Shown: in pieces, positions 12,458 through 20,992 of the stretch | How the letters are laid out: every line of letters begins with the position of its first letter | How positions within the stretch are numbered: the first letter of the stretch is position 1 | Source of the DNA: Streptomyces sp. CC0208 | GTDB lineage: Bacteria; Actinomycetota; Actinomycetes; Streptomycetales; Streptomycetaceae | DNA length: 64,000 nt | Assembly (NCBI RefSeq): GCF_003443735.1 | Contig: NZ_CP031969.1 | Coordinates: forward strand, 1,674,001-1,738,000 | Reading direction: 5' to 3' | Translations under genes and position numbers: made by a program | The notes under the pieces: generated by a model | The model's database searches: none | What the model was told of the DNA's origin: nothing | The model's input: the letters and a program-made list of their open reading frames with translations, nothing else

Positions 12458-13945
12458 GTGCACCGTCCCCCCGCCGCCGAGGCCCGGTTCGCCGAAGAGC
12501 TGGCCGTCCTGCGCCCCGACCTCGTGGCGCGGTACGCGGCCGAGCTGCCCGGCGCCCGCGCGGCCGTGCTGTCCCGGCTGTGGCGGGGGCTCACGCACGA
12601 GCCGCTGCCCTGGATCGCGGCGCGGGAGGCCGGCCGGGAGGGGCTCACCCTGCGTCTCTCGGACGGCCGTCGGCTGCAGGGGCCGCATCCGGACCCGTTC
12701 GCCACCGCCGCCCACGTCACCGCCGTACGGCTCGACGAGGTCGCCCACGACGATCCGGCGCGTCTGATGACCGGCCTCGGAGTGCCGCACGGGGCGGACT
12801 TCGCGGCCGAACTCGCCGACAGTGTCGCGTCGATGGCGCTGTCGAGGGCGGGGCAGCCGCCGGGCTCGAAGGAGTGGCCGACGCACGACTGGCAGTGGGA
12901 GCAGCGGATCGTCGACGGGCACCCCTACCACCCCAACTGCCGTTCCCGGCCGGGCTTCTCGGTGGCCGAGCAGCTGGCCTACGGGCCCGAGCACCGGCCA
13001 CTGGTACGGCTGGGGCTGATGCCCGTGCCGGTCGACGAGTGCCTGCTTACGGGGGCGTGGCCGGCGGAGCTGCGGGACGGGGAGCGGCTGCTGCTGCCCG
13101 TGCATCCCTGGCAGGCGGAGCATGTGCTGAAGCGGCCCGCCCAGGGAGGTGTCGAGGCGCACCCGCTGATGTCCCTGCGCACCCTCGCCCTGACCGGCGG
13201 CGGACCGCATGTGAAGACCGCGCTCAGCGCACGGCTCACGTCCTCGGTGCGGGACATCTCCGTCTACTCGATCGGTATGTCGGCGACCCTCTCGGAGTTC
13301 GCGGAGACACTGACCGCACGCATGGACGGGCTCCTGCACTTCACCCGCACGCTGGGGGCGGTGACCGCCAACTCGCCCGAGCTGGCGGCCGTGTTGCGCG
13401 AGTCCCCGCAGGCGTACGGCGACCGGGTCCTGCCTGTCGCGGCCCTTGCCACCACGGAACTGCCCGAATCCCCGGCATGGCTGGCCGAGTTCGCCCGGCT
13501 GGCCCTCACCGCCGGGCTGCGGCTCCTGGAGCTCGGCGTCGCCCTGGAGGCCCACGGCCAGAACCTCCTCTTGGTCCTGTCCGAGTCGGGCGCGCCGCTC
13601 CGTCTGGTCTACCGGGACCTCGCCGACATCCGGGTCAGCCCGGCCAGGCTGGCGCGGCACGGCATCCCGGTTCCGGCCCTGTCCGGGCGGGTCGTCACGG
13701 ACGACGTGACGACCCTGCGGCGCAAGCTGTTCGGCTCTCTGGTGGCCGGGGCCCTCGCGGGTACGGCGGGTTCGGCGACGGCGTTGCGAGGGGCGCTGGA
13801 GACGGCCGTACGGGACCTGCCGCGCACCCCTGATCTGACCGCGCTGCTCGAACAGCCGCTGCCCACGAAGGCGTTGACGCTGATGCGGCTCTCGCCGGGG
13901 ACACCGGGCGACCAGTGGACCGAACTGCCCAACCCCCTTCTCTGA
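12458..13945 (+). CDS. IucA/IucC-family NRPS-independent siderophore synthetase (second copy)
   Basis: 495 residues from GTG 12458, chosen because GAGGAG sits 7 bp upstream. Blocks: DGHPYHPNCRSRPGF, LLPVHPWQAE, VKTALSARLTSSVRD, ALEAHGQNLLL and VYRDLADIR. The two copies share only the family blocks, so they belong to different subtypes and may catalyse successive condensations. The SRPGF form and ARLTSSVRD resemble family members that use carboxylates other than citrate, but subtype cannot be fixed by eye. It is followed by a 23-bp tandem duplication over its stop codon and then by the VWA gene. Confidence 0.9.
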   Translation: MHRPPAAEARFAEELAVLRPDLVARYAAELPGARAAVLSRLWRGLTHEPLPWIAAREAGREGLTLRLSDGRRLQGPHPDPFATAAHVTAVRLDEVAHDDPARLMTGLGVPHGADFAAELADSVASMALSRAGQPPGSKEWPTHDWQWEQRIVDGHPYHPNCRSRPGFSVAEQLAYGPEHRPLVRLGLMPVPVDECLLTGAWPAELRDGERLLLPVHPWQAEHVLKRPAQGGVEAHPLMSLRTLALTGGGPHVKTALSARLTSSVRDISVYSIGMSATLSEFAETLTARMDGLLHFTRTLGAVTANSPELAAVLRESPQAYGDRVLPVAALATTELPESPAWLAEFARLALTAGLRLLELGVALEAHGQNLLLVLSESGAPLRLVYRDLADIRVSPARLARHGIPVPALSGRVVTDDVTTLRRKLFGSLVAGALAGTAGSATALRGALETAVRDLPRTPDLTALLEQPLPTKALTLMRLSPGTPGDQWTELPNPLL

Positions 13946-13989
13946 GCGGCCGTTTCGGAGCCCGGTGAGCGGCCGTTTTGGAGCCCGGC
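13944..13989. repeat. Tandem 23-bp duplication over a stop codon
   Basis: Two copies of a 23-bp unit (GAGCGGCCGTTT-GGAGCCCGG with two differences) start at the TGA of the second siderophore synthetase. Only the first copy contains the coding end. It fills most of the gap to the VWA gene; function unknown. Confidence 0.85.
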
Positions 13990-14013
13990 GCACCTGATCA
14001 ATAGGATCCGGCG

Positions 14014-15279
14014 ATGATCACAAGAAAACGGCTGGCGGCAGGAGTGTGCGCCCTGCTCGCCGCCCTGACGGCCGGGATCGCCTTCCCGGTCACGGCGGCA
14101 GCCGGTGAACCCACGGGCGGCACCGCACCCCAGGTCGATCTCGTCCTCGACGTGAGCGGCTCGATGCGGACGGCGGACATCGACGGCGGCACCCGGATGG
14201 CGGCGGCGAAGCGGGCCTTCAACGAGGTGCTGGACGCGACGCCCGAGGAGGTCCAGCTCGGCATCCGGACCCTCGGCGCCAACTACCCGGGCGACAACCA
14301 GAAGACGGGCTGCAAGGACACCGCGCAGCTCTACCCGGTCAGCACCCTGGACCGCACCGAGGCCAAGACGCAGGTGGCGACGCTCTCGCCCACCGGCTGG
14401 ACACCGATCGGCCCCGCGCTGCTGAAGTCGGCCGGCGACTTCACCGACAGCGCCTCCTCCAAGCGGATCGTGCTGATCAGCGACGGTGAGGACACCTGCG
14501 CCCCGCTCGACCCGTGCGAGGTGGCCCGCGAGATCGGCGCCAAGGGCATCGGGCTGACCATCGACACCCTCGGCCTGGTCCCGAACACCAAGATGCGGAA
14601 GCAGCTGAGCTGCATCGCGGAGGCGACCGGCGGTACCTACACCTCCGTCGAGCACGCCGACGAACTCACCGACAAAGTCAACCAGTTGGTGGACCGCGCG
14701 GCCGACCCGGTGGTGACGCCCGTGGCCACCGAGGGGGCCGGCACCTGTGCCACGGCGCCCACGCTGAAGTCCGGGCTGTACACCGACCGCGAGGAGTTCA
14801 CCCAGCAGCGCTGGTACCGGGTGGACGTCGACCCGGGCCAGGAGCTGCGGGCCTCGGTGAGCGTGGGAGCCGACCGGGCCGTGAACCCGTCGTACGGGGT
14901 GCTGCTGCGGGCGGTGACCGTGCACGGCCGGGAGATCGTGCGCGGGGAGGGTGCGGGCAACGGCCGTACCGACGTGATCTCCACGGGACTCAGGTACCCG
15001 AAGGCGGACAGCGACGACGAGGACGCCCCCGCCGAGGCCGTCTGCCTCCAGATCACCAACTCCTTCTCGGCCGCCTCCGGGGTGAAGACCACGCCGGGTC
15101 TGCCTCTCGAACTGACCGTCGATGTCGTGGACGCGCCGTCCAAGGCGAGCGACGTGGCCTCCTTCGGTCTCGGGCGCGGCTGGTGGCTGCTCGGTGTGCT
15201 GATCCTCGCCGGCTTCGTCGCCGGTCTGCTGTGGGGCTGGCTGTCTCGCTGGCGGGTAGCGGTCTGGAGGACCAACTGA
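14014..15279 (+). CDS. Secreted VWA-domain protein with C-terminal membrane anchor
   Basis: 421 residues. Signal peptide (RKRLAAGVCALLAALTAGIAFPVTAAAG), then a von Willebrand A domain with an intact MIDAS (DVSGS, TPIG, SDGEDTC) to about residue 235, then a beta-rich PPC-like domain (about 240-365), and a transmembrane helix near the end (WWLLGVLILAGFVAGLLWGW) with a short basic tail. It is exported and anchored with the VWA outside. The following gene overlaps by one base and has the same ectodomain-plus-anchor design, so the two probably form a cell-surface complex. Ligand unknown. Four cysteines in the VWA suggest disulfides. Confidence 0.88.
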   Translation: MITRKRLAAGVCALLAALTAGIAFPVTAAAGEPTGGTAPQVDLVLDVSGSMRTADIDGGTRMAAAKRAFNEVLDATPEEVQLGIRTLGANYPGDNQKTGCKDTAQLYPVSTLDRTEAKTQVATLSPTGWTPIGPALLKSAGDFTDSASSKRIVLISDGEDTCAPLDPCEVAREIGAKGIGLTIDTLGLVPNTKMRKQLSCIAEATGGTYTSVEHADELTDKVNQLVDRAADPVVTPVATEGAGTCATAPTLKSGLYTDREEFTQQRWYRVDVDPGQELRASVSVGADRAVNPSYGVLLRAVTVHGREIVRGEGAGNGRTDVISTGLRYPKADSDDEDAPAEAVCLQITNSFSAASGVKTTPGLPLELTVDVVDAPSKASDVASFGLGRGWWLLGVLILAGFVAGLLWGWLSRWRVAVWRTN

Positions 15280-16088
15280 TGCGGATCACACGCGCGTTGA
15301 GCGCATCCCTGCTGATGCTCGGGCTGGCCGTCGCACCGGCCGTCGCCGACTCCTCGCCCACGCCCACGGATTCGGCCTCGGCGGACGGTGACGCGCCTAC
15401 CCAGGCGGGCACCTCCTTCCGTACGGCGACCGAGGTCGAACAGGGGCAGACCGCCACGGCGAGCGGCTCCACGGGCGACTACCTGTACTGGTCGTTCCCC
15501 GCGGACGCCGGACAGCGCCCCACCGTGAAGGCGACGGTGAAGCTGCCCGAGACCCATGCCGCGCAGACCTGGCAGGTCGACGTGTACGACGGACTGCGCC
15601 GCCGCCAGTCCTGCCAGTACGGCGCCCAGACCCGCACCGCCGCCACGGACTCCTCCTCGGTGGAGCTGGCCTGCACCCTGCGCACGGTCCGCGCCTGGTC
15701 GGAGACCTGGGCCAACGACCCGCTGCCGGGCACGTACTACGTGCGGCTGACGGCCGTCGGTCTCACCACGGCCGACCTGGGTCTCCCGGTCGCCACCGAG
15801 GTCCGGGTCGACTCCAAGGACATCGGCGGTTCGGCCGCGGTGGACGGCTCGCTGGCCGAGCCGCTGGTGCCGGGCATCGCGGTGAAGTCCGAGGCGGACA
15901 AGGACGGTTCGAAGGACTCCGCCGTGCTGTCCGCCATCGAACCCGAGGACGGCTGGTCCTCCGGCTGGTGGTCCGACCGGTGGGTGTGGACCGCGATCGG
16001 CGGCATGCTCGCCGCGCTGGCCGGGGTCGGCGGGTATGCGCTGACCCGCGGCGCGGGGCGACCCTCCCGGGTGCCGCCGGGAGCCTGA
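15279..16088 (+). CDS. Exported PPC-like protein with C-terminal membrane anchor
   Basis: 269 residues; the ATG shares its A with the preceding TGA (TGATG) and has GGAGG 9 bp upstream, so it is translationally coupled to the VWA gene. Signal peptide (LSASLLMLGLAVAPAVA), a Ser/Thr/Asp linker, a beta-sandwich resembling the PPC fold (GTSFRTATEVEQGQ, GDYLYWSFPADAGQ, YYVRLTAVG), a charged stalk, and one TM helix (WTAIGGMLAALAGVGGYAL). Its ectodomain resembles the second half of the VWA protein. No enzymatic motif. It ends just before a strong terminator. Confidence 0.8.
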   Translation: MRITRALSASLLMLGLAVAPAVADSSPTPTDSASADGDAPTQAGTSFRTATEVEQGQTATASGSTGDYLYWSFPADAGQRPTVKATVKLPETHAAQTWQVDVYDGLRRRQSCQYGAQTRTAATDSSSVELACTLRTVRAWSETWANDPLPGTYYVRLTAVGLTTADLGLPVATEVRVDSKDIGGSAAVDGSLAEPLVPGIAVKSEADKDGSKDSAVLSAIEPEDGWSSGWWSDRWVWTAIGGMLAALAGVGGYALTRGAGRPSRVPPGA

Positions 16089-16099
16089 TGACGCGTCGG

Positions 16100-16123
16100 G
16101 AAGGCCCGCTCCGGCGGGCCTTC
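16100..16123. terminator. Bidirectional intrinsic terminator
   Basis: A 10-bp perfect stem (GAAGGCCCGC / GCGGGCCTTC) with loop TCCG, followed by TTCGTT. It lies between the convergent VWA/PPC operon and the HxlR-type gene and can serve both. Confidence 0.9.
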
Positions 16124-16128
16124 TTCGT

Positions 16129-16755
16129 TCACCCCGTCCGCAGCAGCTTGGCGATCGTCCCGTCCCCGGTCACCTCGACCCGGCCGCCGCGGACCGCGGC
16201 CGGCAGGTCCAACTCCCCCCGGCTGAGGGCCTCGCAGGTCTCCGCGTCCAGGACCATCCGGGCGTCGGGCTCCCGGGGGGCCGCCCCGTGGCCGTACGCG
16301 GGACCGTCCTGAGCGCCGACGTACAGATGGAAGTCCCCCTCCTCCAGCCGCACTTCGACGAGCCCCTCGCCCTCCAGCGAGCGCAGCAGGGGCAGCGCGA
16401 ACCAGTGCGCGCGGACGGCGTCGGTGGGCCGACGTTCGGCGAGTTCGGGCCCGCCCCAGGTGCCGAGGGCCTGGAGCACCGGCAGCAACTCGCGTCCGCG
16501 CGAGGTGAGTTCGTAGACGTAGGCCGCGCCGGGCGGGGGCAGCCGGCGCCGTGTGGTCAGGCCGTCGCGCTCCATGTCCTTCAGCCGGGAGGCGAGTACG
16601 TCCGTGCTCACGCCGGGCAGGTCGGCGTGCAGGTCCGTGTAGCGGCGCGGCCCCGACAGCAGTTCCCGGACGATCAGCAGGGTCCAGCGGTCGCCCACGG
16701 CGTCGAGGGCGCGGGCCGCGGAACAGTACTGGTCGTAGCTTCGGCGAGGTGACAT
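16129..16755 (-). CDS. HxlR-type winged-helix regulator with C-terminal SCP2-like domain
   Basis: 208 residues from ATG 16755 (an ATG at 16773 is also in frame). The N-terminal HxlR helix-turn-helix is clear: DRWTLLIVRELLSGPRRYTDL, GVSTDVLASRLKDMERDGL. The C-terminal half (about 105-208) has a sterol-carrier-like look (FHLYVGAQDGPAY..., RMVLDAETCEALSRGEL), common in actinobacterial members, and may bind a ligand. It is divergent from the AlaA-type aminotransferase, with two operator-like inverted repeats in the 87-bp gap, so it probably controls both promoters. Confidence 0.88.
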   Translation of the reverse strand: MSPRRSYDQYCSAARALDAVGDRWTLLIVRELLSGPRRYTDLHADLPGVSTDVLASRLKDMERDGLTTRRRLPPPGAAYVYELTSRGRELLPVLQALGTWGGPELAERRPTDAVRAHWFALPLLRSLEGEGLVEVRLEEGDFHLYVGAQDGPAYGHGAAPREPDARMVLDAETCEALSRGELDLPAAVRGGRVEVTGDGTIAKLLRTG

Positions 16756-16777
16756 GCGACGCAGTCTAGACAAGTTG

Positions 16778-16812
16778 TTGGACTTTCCAAGCTCCTACTT
16801 GGTAAAACCAAG
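16778..16812. promoter_or_regulatory. Tandem inverted repeats, likely HxlR-type operators
   Basis: Two inverted repeats with the same 3-bp spacing, TTGGA-CTT-TCCAA (16778-16790) and CTTGGT-AAA-ACCAAG (16798-16812). Their centres are 21 bp apart, two DNA turns, so two dimers would bind on one face. They lie between the divergent regulator and aminotransferase starts. Confidence 0.65.
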
Positions 16813-16842
16813 CAACACAGGAAACCGGAGAGGCAGCAGCGC

Positions 16843-18051
16843 ATGGAGTTCCGGCAGTCGAGCAAGCTCAGCGAGGTCTGTTACGAGATCCGCGGCCCGG
16901 TGATCGAGCACGCCGACGCACTGGAGGAGGCGGGCCACAGCGTGCTGCGCCTCAACACCGGCAACCCCGCGCTGTTCGGCTTCGAGGCGCCGGAGGAGAT
17001 CCTCCAGGACATGATCCGGATGCTCCCGCAGGCCCACGGCTACACCGACTCGCGCGGCATCCTCTCCGCCCGCAGGGCCGTGGCGGGGCGCTACCAGACC
17101 CTGGGCCTGGAGGTCGGCGTGGACGACGTCTTCCTCGGCAACGGCATCTCCGAACTGATCTCGATGGCCGTACAGGCGCTCGTCGAGGACGGCGACGAAA
17201 TCCTCATCCCCGCCCCCGACTTCCCCCTCTGGACGGCGGTCACCACGCTCGCCGGCGGCAAGGCGGTCCACTACCTCTGCGACGAACAGGCCGACTGGTA
17301 CCCGGACCTGGACGACATGGCCTCGAAGATCACCGACCGCACCAAGGCCGTCGTCATCATCAACCCGAACAACCCCACCGGCGCGGTCTACCCCAAGGAG
17401 ATCATCGAGGGCATCCTCGACCTCGCCCGCCGGCACGGCCTGATGGTCTTCGCCGACGAGATCTACGACCAGATCCTGTACGACGACGCCGTGCACCACT
17501 CGGTCGCCGCCCTCGCCCCCGACCTGGTCGTCCTGACCTTCTGCGGCCTGTCGAAGACGTACCGGGTGGCGGGCTTCCGCTCGGGCTGGCTGGTGGTCAC
17601 CGGCCCCAAGCAGCACGCGAAGAGCTACCTGGAGGGCCTGACCATGCTGGCCTCCATGCGGCTGTGCGCCAACGCCCCCGCCCAGTACGCCATCCAGGCC
17701 GCGCTCGGCGGCCGCCAGTCCATCCACGAGCTGACCGCACCCGGCGGCCGACTGTACGAACAGCGCACCGTGGCCTGGGAGAAGCTCAACGAGATCCCCG
17801 GCGTCTCGTGTGTGAAGCCGAAGGGCTCGCTGTACGCCTTCCCGCGACTGGACCCCAAGGTCCACAAGATCCACGACGACGAGAAGTTCGTCCTGGACCT
17901 GCTGCTGCGGGAGAAGATCCAGGTCGTCCAGGGCACCGGCTTCAACTGGCCGACCCCGGACCACTTCCGCGTCCTGACGCTGCCTCACGCACAGGACCTG
18001 GAGGCGGCCATCGGGCGGATCGGGCGGTTCCTGAGCGGGTACCGGCAGTAG
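16843..18051 (+). CDS. alaA: PLP-dependent aminotransferase, AlaA-like
   Basis: 402 residues of fold-type I aminotransferase. The PLP lysine is K238 in CGLSKTYRVAGFRSGW; other marks are HGYTDSRG, NPNNPTGAVY, FADEIYDQILYD and the C-terminal FRVLTLP. The sequence matches the AlaA/YfbQ glutamate-pyruvate aminotransferase type (MEFRQSSKLSEVCYEIRGPV start, SMRLCANAP). It probably interconverts pyruvate and alanine with glutamate. It is preceded by GGAGAGG-type ribosome site sequence and controlled from the shared intergenic region with the HxlR-type regulator. Confidence 0.9.
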   Translation: MEFRQSSKLSEVCYEIRGPVIEHADALEEAGHSVLRLNTGNPALFGFEAPEEILQDMIRMLPQAHGYTDSRGILSARRAVAGRYQTLGLEVGVDDVFLGNGISELISMAVQALVEDGDEILIPAPDFPLWTAVTTLAGGKAVHYLCDEQADWYPDLDDMASKITDRTKAVVIINPNNPTGAVYPKEIIEGILDLARRHGLMVFADEIYDQILYDDAVHHSVAALAPDLVVLTFCGLSKTYRVAGFRSGWLVVTGPKQHAKSYLEGLTMLASMRLCANAPAQYAIQAALGGRQSIHELTAPGGRLYEQRTVAWEKLNEIPGVSCVKPKGSLYAFPRLDPKVHKIHDDEKFVLDLLLREKIQVVQGTGFNWPTPDHFRVLTLPHAQDLEAAIGRIGRFLSGYRQ

Positions 18052-18139
18052 CTGGTGGTGTGGATGGGATTCACGGTCGGTGAGAGCGGGGATGCCATAG
18101 AGTGCGGCCACTGATCCCGGGGGCCGGGGGGATCGGGGG

Positions 18140-20473
18140 ATGGGGGAACCCCAGATGTTCTTGTCACGTCGGCGTGCGTCCGGCACGCCCTCGGCTTTAC
18201 GCGGCCGTCTCACGCTGCTGACCCTGCTCGTGGTCCTCGCGGGCAGCCCGTGGGTGCAGCGGCCGCTCTCGGACTACTACGCCAGGAAGTTCTACATAGA
18301 GCTGTCCGACAACAAGATCCTGCGCTGGCTCGTGGAGGCCGCGTTCCTGCCCCGCTGGGAGGTGTCCGCCGACCGGTACGGCGGCACGTCCTCGCTGGTC
18401 GTCAACGATCTCGCCGTCCTGGTCCTGCTCGCGGCGCTCGCGTTCTTCGCCCGGCGGCTGTGGGCCGGCGGGGCGTCGGGCCGGCTTCGCTGCCTCGTCG
18501 CGGGTGTGCTGGCCTCGGCGCTGGCCAACCTGTCCTGGTGGGGCATGCACGAGGCCTTCGCCGACGACGTGCCACTCGCACCGGCCGACGTCCTGGTGAA
18601 GGAACTGCTGCGCGGCGCCCTCCTCTTCGGCCTCGCGGTCGGCATCCTGCTCGCACTCCTGGCCACCGGTCTGCCGAGCACAGTCAAGGGCGCCGTGACG
18701 GCGCCGCTGCGTCGCTGGAGAGAGGGAGGGCCCGGCATGACGACCGCGCCGGTCCACATGCCGGTCGGGAGCGCACCGGGTGATGTCACCCGGTATCTGT
18801 GCGCCGCGGCCTACGTGGACGAGGGATTCGCCGAACGCGTGGTGGAGGACGTCCTGGCCGACGAGGCGGGCGCGGTGGCGTCCTCGCCCGACGTCGACCT
18901 GGTGACGGTCGTACGGCACTGTCTGACCGCGCAGGAGATGAGGCACCGCAGGGATCAGCGGCTGACGGGCGCGTTCGCCCTCGTGGCCGTGTTCGCGCCG
19001 CTGTGGCTGCTGTTCGTCTCGCTGTTCCTGTCGATCACCCGCCAGGCGGGCGGTCGGCCCAGCCTCGCCACCCGCGGCCGGCACCAGCCCGCGGGCAGGG
19101 TGCTGGTGGGCACGGCTGTCGCGGCGGGCATCGCGGTGCTGTTCGCGTTCTCCTTCGGGATCGCCCTGTCCTCGCTGCCCACCCCCGCGTTCGTGAGCTG
19201 GCTGCTGGGCTCCTACCTGGGCGGGGTGCCGGCCGCGCTGGCGTCCGTCACGGCGATGGCGCTCGCGTACGCGACGGTCGTAGGCCATGATCTCGCCGTC
19301 GACCTGCTGCTGCGCACGACCATGACCCGCGAGGCGTTCTCCCGGCAGCCGCGCCCGACCGTGCCGCCGCGCAAGTGGATGGCCGCGCGACTGGCGGCCA
19401 TCCGGGAGGCGCAGGACGGGAACGTCACGGTGTACAGCGGGTACACGCCCTTCCTCGGCTATTCGGCGGCCGCCTCGCAGTGGTCGATCGCCGTTCCGCT
19501 GCTGCCCGCCGACGGTCCCGTGGGCGGGGTCTCGCGTTCCGCCGGGCCGGAGCCCTTCACCGTCACCGAACTCGTCGACCACGTACGCGCGCGGTTGCGG
19601 GCCACGGCCGTGGCCGGCGTGGCCGACGCGGCGGCGGACGGTGAGGCGGCCCTCGGGTCCCTCGCCGTGGCGGACCGGGTCTTCGCGAGCGGTACGGCCC
19701 TCGGCGACGACGAGCGGTTCATCAGGGCGACGAGCCTCGCCCCGGTCTCGCGGCTGTCCGCCGACCAGGTCCAGCGGATCATGGAGCGTCCGACCGGTGC
19801 GGTGCGGCACTGTCTGGCGATTCATCTGCCGCTGTGGGGCGGGGACGTGGTGCCGACCGTGTTCCTGCACTTCTCGACCGAGGGCAGAACGCTCCATCTG
19901 CACTGCAGCAACCACGTGCTCGGTCCGGTGAGAGCCGAGTTCCATGTCGTGGACCGGCTGCGCGGACCCCTCTCCCCCGAGGCGCGGCGGGGGCTGCTGC
20001 TGGACGCCGTCCCCGGCACCGGCAAGGCCTTCTTCGCCGCCCCGTTCCGGGCGCTGCGGCAGGCCCGCTTCGAGGTACGGCACAACAGACGCATGATGGA
20101 CGAGCTGAGGGCCCTGCAGCAGGACCCGGTCTACGACTTCGGCGCCCGGCTCAGCATCCGGGAGCTGGCGGTGAGCCCGAACTACCAGAACTACTTCCAG
20201 GTCGTGGACGCCGCACGGATCACGGCCCTGGTGGAGCGTCACACCCTCGCCGCGATCCGCGTGTTCCTCGAGACGCACGGCTATGACATCACCGACTTCC
20301 GCGCCCAGCAGCAGACCATCCTCAACCAGGGGCTCATCCAGCAGGGCGGCATGAGCATCATCGGCAACCAGGCGATCGGCACGGGCGCGATCGCGACCCA
20401 GCAGGTCCCGCAGCAGTCCGGGGCGGCGGCGCCCGTCGCCGGTTCCGGTTCCGGTTCCGGTTCCGGCAAGTAG
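18140..20473 (+). CDS. Multi-pass membrane protein with long cytoplasmic C-terminus, unknown function
   Basis: 777 residues (ATG 18140; ATG 18155 is an alternative). About seven TM helices in two groups: residues ~22-170 (LTLLTLLVVLAG, LAVLVLLAALAFF, ALLFGLAVGILLALLATGL) and ~275-375 (FALVAVFAPLWLLFVSLFLS, VGTAVAAGIAVLFAFSFGIAL, and another). Then a soluble region of ~390 residues ending in a Gly/Gln-rich segment, IIGNQAIGTGAIATQQ, and a GSGSGSGSG tail. No catalytic motif recognised. The small gene 9 bp downstream carries a matching GNQAVGHGA motif, so the two probably work together. Actinobacterial conserved hypothetical. Confidence 0.85.
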   Translation: MGEPQMFLSRRRASGTPSALRGRLTLLTLLVVLAGSPWVQRPLSDYYARKFYIELSDNKILRWLVEAAFLPRWEVSADRYGGTSSLVVNDLAVLVLLAALAFFARRLWAGGASGRLRCLVAGVLASALANLSWWGMHEAFADDVPLAPADVLVKELLRGALLFGLAVGILLALLATGLPSTVKGAVTAPLRRWREGGPGMTTAPVHMPVGSAPGDVTRYLCAAAYVDEGFAERVVEDVLADEAGAVASSPDVDLVTVVRHCLTAQEMRHRRDQRLTGAFALVAVFAPLWLLFVSLFLSITRQAGGRPSLATRGRHQPAGRVLVGTAVAAGIAVLFAFSFGIALSSLPTPAFVSWLLGSYLGGVPAALASVTAMALAYATVVGHDLAVDLLLRTTMTREAFSRQPRPTVPPRKWMAARLAAIREAQDGNVTVYSGYTPFLGYSAAASQWSIAVPLLPADGPVGGVSRSAGPEPFTVTELVDHVRARLRATAVAGVADAAADGEAALGSLAVADRVFASGTALGDDERFIRATSLAPVSRLSADQVQRIMERPTGAVRHCLAIHLPLWGGDVVPTVFLHFSTEGRTLHLHCSNHVLGPVRAEFHVVDRLRGPLSPEARRGLLLDAVPGTGKAFFAAPFRALRQARFEVRHNRRMMDELRALQQDPVYDFGARLSIRELAVSPNYQNYFQVVDAARITALVERHTLAAIRVFLETHGYDITDFRAQQQTILNQGLIQQGGMSIIGNQAIGTGAIATQQVPQQSGAAAPVAGSGSGSGSGK

Positions 20474-20482
20474 GAGGTCCCC

Positions 20483-20878
20483 ATGACGGGCAACGACGAC
20501 GGCCGGCAGGACCCTCCGGTCAACAACGGCGTCATGATCAGCGGCGGCACCCACTACGTCGGCAACCAGGCCGTGGGGCACGGCGCCCAGGCGTTCTCCG
20601 GCTCGGTCTCCTTCCAGCCGCAGGACGCCGAGCGCACGGCCGAACTCCTCGCGTACGTCGAGCGGTTGCTGGAGGAGCACCGGGCGGCGCTCGCCGATCC
20701 CGACGCCACCACCAGGGAGCTGCGCCGCCTCCGCGAGGAACTCGAAGAGCCCGAACCCCAGCGGACAGTCCTGCGACGGGCCCTCGACCGCCTCAACGAG
20801 TTCGTACAGCCGGTGACCCCACTCGTCGTCGCGGTGGGGCAACTCGCGCAGTCGGTGCAGGGGTTGCCAGGAGTGTGA
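20483..20878 (+). CDS. Small soluble partner protein (DUF5955-like)
   Basis: 131 residues with AGGAGG 8 bp before the ATG. The N-terminus carries MISGGTHYVGNQAVGHGAQA, followed by helices with coiled-coil character (AYVERLLEEHRAALADP, LRRLREELEEPEPQRTVLRRALDRL) and a hydrophobic C-terminal helix (LVVAVGQLAQSVQGL). From memory it matches the uncharacterised Streptomyces family DUF5955. The GNQA[IV]GxGA signature recurs at the C-terminus of the upstream membrane protein, implying a shared fold or homotypic interaction. Confidence 0.82.
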   Translation: MTGNDDGRQDPPVNNGVMISGGTHYVGNQAVGHGAQAFSGSVSFQPQDAERTAELLAYVERLLEEHRAALADPDATTRELRRLREELEEPEPQRTVLRRALDRLNEFVQPVTPLVVAVGQLAQSVQGLPGV

Positions 20879-20941
20879 GGGCGGGGGCGGCGGGCTGATC
20901 GGCCGGCCTGCCCGGTCTGGCAGGACGGGTCGATCCGGGCG

Positions 20942-20986
20942 GCCAGGTGTGTTGACCACGAGCGTTGTCAACAGTGGGCGCCTGGC
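20942..20986. terminator. Probable bidirectional terminator hairpin
   Basis: Nested arms GCCAGG...CCTGGC (20942-20947/20981-20986) and TGTTGAC...GTCAACA (20950-20956/20967-20973), placed between the convergent DUF5955-like and TetR genes. Confidence 0.55.
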
Positions 20987-20992
20987 GCGTGA

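Noticed and set aside
18197..20971. Long minus-strand frame over the membrane protein
   Set aside because: Shadow frame; the plus-strand protein has TM helices, a start with upstream purines and a coupled partner.
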